Part shown: positions 60,615 through 64,000 of the stretch, piece after piece
How positions within the stretch are numbered: the first letter of the stretch is position 1
How the letters are laid out: every line of letters starts with the position of its first letter
NCBI GenBank assembly: GCA_009911035.1
Contig: QXWO01000005.1
Span: forward strand, 62,001 to 126,000
Source of the DNA: Lachnospiraceae bacterium
GTDB lineage: Bacteria; Bacillota; Clostridia; Lachnospirales; Lachnospiraceae
DNA length: 64,000 nucleotides
Reading direction: 5' to 3'
Notes under the pieces: generated by a model
The model's database searches: none
Seen by the model: only the letters and a program-made list of their open reading frames with translations
Told to the model about the DNA's origin: nothing
Made by a program: the position numbers and the translations under genes

Positions 60615-62147
60615 TCAAATTTCTGGTTGCAGCCCGGAATCCTTCCCATTGCACCATAGTTCCGAAGTCTTGTGCATCCACTCTTTCATTACCGGATAAA
60701 TCTGTTGGTATTGTTTAAAATATTCATGGTAAATCTTATAATTTTCCTTGTCTGGTTCAATCACTTTCTGATACCGTACCATATGCCTTACCGCTTCCGG
60801 CAGGCTCCCATATATACCTGCCGCCACCGCCGTACAAATTGCAGCCCCCATGCACACAGACTGGCAGTCTTCAGGCACATTGATCCGGACATTGCTTACA
60901 TCTGCCTGTATCTGCATAAATACATCCGAGTTGGTGCTTCCCCCCGATATGTTAATTTCTTCTATCGAAACCCCTGCCCTGCGGTACTGCTCCAGCAGAT
61001 TTTCCGTTCCATAGGAGATACTTTCCAGAATACAGCGGTAGATATCTTCCTGGGTGTGTTCCAGAGACAGTCCGTATATCATCCCTCTGACACGAGTGTC
61101 ATAATGTGGATGACGGTTTCCCTGAAAATAATCCAGCATTACCAGCCCCCGGCTTCCAACAGGAACCTTTTTTACAGCATCTTCCATCCGGGCAAAAAAG
61201 GATTTTGCATCTCCTTCTTTTGCTATCTCCTTCCGAAACCACTCAATAATAGAGTTAGAGCAAAGCTGTCCACGGAAGGAAGTGTAATATCCTTTTATTA
61301 AATGGCTGGGTCCTTCATTAATAGTGCTGTCAGAAAACATCATTTTTTTAGTAAGGAGCATCGTAAGATTGGAGGAGCCTGTCATCAATGCAACTCTTCC
61401 CTCTTTATATACCCCCATTCCCAGGATTCCTATGGACGAATCCACTCCTCCCTGGGCTACAAATGTGTCCGGCATAAGTCCAAGTTTATCAGCACATTCT
61501 TTTGTCAACGTACCAATCAAATCTCCTACAGCGTAACAGTTTTCATCGGGAAAGCGTCCTACAGCATCAGAAAGTCCGGTTTTTTCATAGAACCAGATTG
61601 GAAATCCTTTTTTATCGGCATGATAACCCCAGTTGCACGCTGTATTGATATTGACGGACCATTTCCCCGTTAAAAACCATGTTAAATAATCCTGACACTC
61701 ACAAAATATTTCCGCTTTTTGATATATATCCGGTTCATTCTTTTTCAGCCAGAGAAGCTTGCAGGGCATCCATTCCGCTGAAAGATGTTCGTCTGTAAGC
61801 CGGGCAATTTCCTCAGCTTCTTTGACGGCTCGGATATCCATCCACATAATACAGTTGCGGAGAGGATTTCCTTTTTTGTCACACACCACAACACTGCAGC
61901 AGGTGGATCCCATAGATAAGCCTAATATCTGCTCTTTTCTGATGTGAAATCTGCCCATCCCTTCTTTGACCGCTTTCTCAAGCGCCAGAATCCAGTCGCT
62001 CACTTTTTGTTCCACCCATGTATTATGGGGACGGAGCAGGTCGTAATGCGCCGCATAAAATCCATAGTTTTTACCATATTGATCATAGAAACCAACCCGG
62101 AGGCTTGTAGTTCCCACATCGATTCCCATTAAAATATTCCGTTCCAT
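60615..62147 (-). CDS. FGGY family carbohydrate kinase
   Basis: A 510-residue ATP-dependent sugar kinase. N-terminal phosphate loop MGIDVGTTSLRVGFYD, the catalytic-site word VAQGGVDSSIGILGMGVY, and C-terminal ISGGSTNSDVFMQIQADV and VCMGAAICTAVAAGIY are typical of the xylulokinase/ribulokinase-like FGGY branch. Substrates of this branch are ketoses or polyols; the exact one cannot be assigned. It stands between a peptidase and the ribokinase-like gene in the nucleoside operon. Confidence 0.92.
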   Translation of the reverse strand: MERNILMGIDVGTTSLRVGFYDQYGKNYGFYAAHYDLLRPHNTWVEQKVSDWILALEKAVKEGMGRFHIRKEQILGLSMGSTCCSVVVCDKKGNPLRNCIMWMDIRAVKEAEEIARLTDEHLSAEWMPCKLLWLKKNEPDIYQKAEIFCECQDYLTWFLTGKWSVNINTACNWGYHADKKGFPIWFYEKTGLSDAVGRFPDENCYAVGDLIGTLTKECADKLGLMPDTFVAQGGVDSSIGILGMGVYKEGRVALMTGSSNLTMLLTKKMMFSDSTINEGPSHLIKGYYTSFRGQLCSNSIIEWFRKEIAKEGDAKSFFARMEDAVKKVPVGSRGLVMLDYFQGNRHPHYDTRVRGMIYGLSLEHTQEDIYRCILESISYGTENLLEQYRRAGVSIEEINISGGSTNSDVFMQIQADVSNVRINVPEDCQSVCMGAAICTAVAAGIYGSLPEAVRHMVRYQKVIEPDKENYKIYHEYFKQYQQIYPVMKEWMHKTSELWCNGKDSGLQPEI

Positions 62148-62165
62148 TCAGGCCACCTCTTTATC

Positions 62166-63263
62166 TTAAAACCTGTTAAGAGAAAAATTTTTATCAATCC
62201 CCATAATAAATTCTATTACCAGTTCTCCCGTCCTTTCCAGATCCTTTAAATCCAGCACCTCCATGGGGCTATGGCTGTAGCGGTCAGGCGTTCCCATATC
62301 CATGCATGGAATACCGCCCTCCTCAAGCTGTAAATAAGCAGAGTCCGACAATGCGCCCCGGGCTGCCTGCCGTTGAATAGGTATCCCTGTTTTCTCCGCA
62401 GAACGTTTTAAATGTTCCAGCATGGGTTTGGGTATAATATTTCCATTCAGCGTCCCTTTTCCGTGGAAATTAAAAAGATTTACGGATACTCCATTTCCCA
62501 GCATGACATTATTGCTCCCTTTTAGATCCGGCGTATCCCCTGCCCCTGCCCCTAATAAGCATATAGCCATATCCGCATGCGCCTTTCTTTGTGCAAGCAT
62601 GGCTCCTCTTGCATTAAATTCTTCCATCACCGTTCCGGTTAAATAGACACTTGCTTTATGAGGCGTCCTGCTTAAGGTTTCCGCTATCTGTAAGAGCGTG
62701 GTAAGACCTGATGCATCATCCGTGTAAGAACCGCATATTCTGTCATTTAAAAGTTCTTTATAGTACGCATCATAGACAACCGGACAGCCCGGCCAAATGC
62801 CAAGCGCCCTTACTTCTTCTTCTGATGCTGCCCCGATATCTATGAACAAATTTCCTATTCCTTCTGCCCTTTCCTTTTCCGGCGAAGCAAGGACATGATA
62901 AGATTTCATTCCAAAAACACCTGGGTAATAATCTCCGTTTTCACTTCCCACCCTGACGCCCAGTCCTTGAAGAACCTTTTCAGGAACACCGCCTACCCGG
63001 TCCACTTTCAGGAAACCGTCCGGAGTAATGCAGGTAATGACAAATCCAATAGTATCCATATGTGCAAAAATCATGATAGAAGGCACTGATGAGTCTGTTC
63101 CCGGAAACGCTGCTATTACATTGCCTGCCTGGTCAGTTTCAACTTTATGGGCATATTGCTTCATATCCTCATAAAACCTGCGGGCCATTTTTTCTTCATA
63201 ACCGGAAAGCCTCGGGATTTCCATATACGCTTTCAGCTTTGCCTTCAATTCCTCCCGTTCCAT
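62166..63263 (-). CDS. M42 family aminopeptidase-like protein
   Basis: A 365-residue dinuclear metallopeptidase of the M42/FrvX type. Metal-site segments: IFAHMDTIGFVI, SYTDDASGLTTLLQIAE, GTVMEEFNARGA and the C-terminal DMGTPDRYSHSPMEVLD. Members are tetrahedral aminopeptidases, but some sit in sugar operons (FrvX, SgcX) with unknown substrates; here too the neighbours concern sugars and nucleosides. The ATG at 63263 follows GGAGGAGG; a longer frame reading into the 63.3 kb hairpin has no ribosome site. Confidence 0.9.
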   Translation of the reverse strand: MEREELKAKLKAYMEIPRLSGYEEKMARRFYEDMKQYAHKVETDQAGNVIAAFPGTDSSVPSIMIFAHMDTIGFVITCITPDGFLKVDRVGGVPEKVLQGLGVRVGSENGDYYPGVFGMKSYHVLASPEKERAEGIGNLFIDIGAASEEEVRALGIWPGCPVVYDAYYKELLNDRICGSYTDDASGLTTLLQIAETLSRTPHKASVYLTGTVMEEFNARGAMLAQRKAHADMAICLLGAGAGDTPDLKGSNNVMLGNGVSVNLFNFHGKGTLNGNIIPKPMLEHLKRSAEKTGIPIQRQAARGALSDSAYLQLEEGGIPCMDMGTPDRYSHSPMEVLDLKDLERTGELVIEFIMGIDKNFSLNRF

Positions 63264-63285
63264 ATTTGTTTCCTCCTCCCTTAGC

Positions 63286-63317
63286 GCGTGTTTGAAAATT
63301 GCTTTCTTCAAACACGC
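63286..63317. repeat. Perfect hairpin between nucleoside hydrolase and M42 genes
   Basis: GCGTGTTTGAA (63286-63296) pairs exactly with TTCAAACACGC (63307-63317) around a 10-base loop. It begins two bases after the nucleoside hydrolase stop codon. No T run follows on the minus strand, so it is not a normal terminator; it may tune expression inside the operon or be a dispersed palindrome. One arm recurs near the tRNA at 13928-13942. Confidence 0.7.
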
Positions 63318-63318
63318 T

Positions 63319-64000
63319 CTAGTCAATCGCACTGATCGTTTTCTGTATTATGCCTATAAATTTCTCCTTATCACACCCAAAAGCAATGTGCACATTCGGC
63401 GGCTGCTTCAGATAGTGATCCATATCCGCCACCGTCTCACCATAAGTAAGCTCACCTTTTGTTTCCACATCCACATACACATGTTTCCATTCCATACATT
63501 CCGGGCAGATAAGTGCAGCGGCAGCCAGTCCATCCCAGATATAAATGCCCTCCTCCGGGAAGGGACGCTCTCCGTCCCCCGGATAAAACATCAAATCGCC
63601 AATAAACTTTGAAACCCTCTTTCCATCGGACAGCAGGCAGTCCAAATCCTTCCTTGTTACAGGCGTACGGTAAGTTACATCTGTTCCAATCATCTTGATC
63701 GGAATACCGGACTGGAACACAATTTTAGCGGCTTCTGCATCTGTATAAATATTAAATTCCGTCCTAGGGGTATGATTGCCGTAATATACAGCGCCCCCCA
63801 TAATTACGATTTCCCTGATGAGCTCCCTGTCTTCCAGATATACGGAAAGGAGCAGCGCCACATTTGTCAAGGGGCCCGTCGCAAGAATAACAATCTCTCC
63901 CGCCGCTTTCTGGACTTCCCGGTGAAGCAGTTCTACCGAATTATACGGGCTAAATTCTCCCTGTGCTTTCGGCAGCGCTGCATTTCCAAGACCTCCCTCA
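63319..64000 (-). CDS. Inosine-uridine preferring nucleoside hydrolase (partial)
   Basis: The frame is open to the right edge, giving 226 C-terminal residues; the N-terminus with its DxDxD metal motif lies outside. Visible family words are VILATGPLTNVALLL, IVIMGGAVYYGNHTPRTEFNIYTDAEAAKIVF and, near the end, DGLAAAALI with the conserved Asp, followed by KHVYVDVETKGELTYGETVAD. Nucleoside hydrolases split nucleosides into base and ribose. As the first visible gene of the operon it would supply ribose and guanine to the kinases and the deaminase. Confidence 0.93.
   Translation of the reverse strand, partial: EGGLGNAALPKAQGEFSPYNSVELLHREVQKAAGEIVILATGPLTNVALLLSVYLEDRELIREIVIMGGAVYYGNHTPRTEFNIYTDAEAAKIVFQSGIPIKMIGTDVTYRTPVTRKDLDCLLSDGKRVSKFIGDLMFYPGDGERPFPEEGIYIWDGLAAAALICPECMEWKHVYVDVETKGELTYGETVADMDHYLKQPPNVHIAFGCDKEKFIGIIQKTISAID

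Noticed and set aside
1-64000. CRISPR array, insertion sequence or prophage
   Set aside because: No regular direct repeats with spacers, transposase, integrase or phage structural gene could be found.

Overview
The window looks like chromosome from an anaerobic gut Firmicute, most likely Lachnospiraceae (Clostridia). This rests on family recognition from the sequence only: strong AGGAGG-type ribosome sites, a minimal SufC-SufB iron-sulfur pair, the Firmicute-type (family 2) GalT, split transketolase subunits, separate PurO and AICAR formyltransferase genes, YesM/YesN-type regulators with LplABC-type sugar transporters, and a SpmB sporulation protein. No species is claimed. Both ends cut through genes: an FAD oxidoreductase on the left and a nucleoside hydrolase on the right.

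Layout. 0-4.2 kb: a minus-strand operon of two transketolase halves, ribulose-phosphate epimerase, a methionine aminopeptidase with a SEC-C zinc tail and an FAD oxidoreductase. 4.3-9.2 kb: DUF885 peptidase-like protein, a membrane-anchored Mrr-type endonuclease, SpmB and a B12-binding radical SAM protein. 9.2-13.6 kb: galT, galK, an AraC regulator and a lipoprotein. 13.7-16.8 kb: tRNA-Gly(TCC), then an A+T-rich LytTR/DUF3021/CPBP cluster whose LytTR gene is split, then a VanW protein. 16.9-28.2 kb: an accessory stretch with an SGNH esterase, two BlaI-M56 protease signalling modules, small genes (HIT, DUF3795, MBL, GNAT) and several decayed copies. 28.3-41.7 kb: a glycan-use operon with a three-component ABC importer, a single 1659-residue GH3-GH42 fusion enzyme, a YicI-type alpha-xylosidase and a GH3 enzyme; this set fits xyloglucan oligosaccharides. 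41.8-48.7 kb: YesN/YesM two-component system and a heterodimeric ABC exporter in one operon. 48.8-52.5 kb: SufB/SufC, DegV, a Cu/Zn-SOD-like protein and a small conserved-looking protein. 52.6-54.9 kb: purO-purH behind a ZTP (pfl) riboswitch. 55-57.2 kb: a lipoprotein, a BaiA-like short-chain dehydrogenase and a Cys/His-rich secreted protein. 57.2-64 kb: a nucleoside-catabolism operon (nucleoside hydrolase, M42 peptidase, FGGY kinase, PfkB kinase, MFS transporter, guanine deaminase).

How the genes work together. The glycan operon appears to import oligosaccharides and trim them inside the cell, since none of its three enzymes has a signal peptide. Its products (glucose, xylose, galactose) would feed the galK/galT genes and the transketolase/epimerase pathway seen in the same window. 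The right-end operon would split purine nucleosides into base and ribose, then deaminate guanine and phosphorylate the sugar. The purine genes at 53-54 kb make IMP and are controlled by their own substrate, AICAR/ZTP.

The items most worth a second look are the GH3-GH42 fusion, the two BlaI-M56 modules that use an SH3 domain once as a separate gene and once fused, the reciprocal decay of a duplicated HTH-HIT gene pair, the Cys/His-rich secreted protein, and the ZTP riboswitch with its overlapping terminator.
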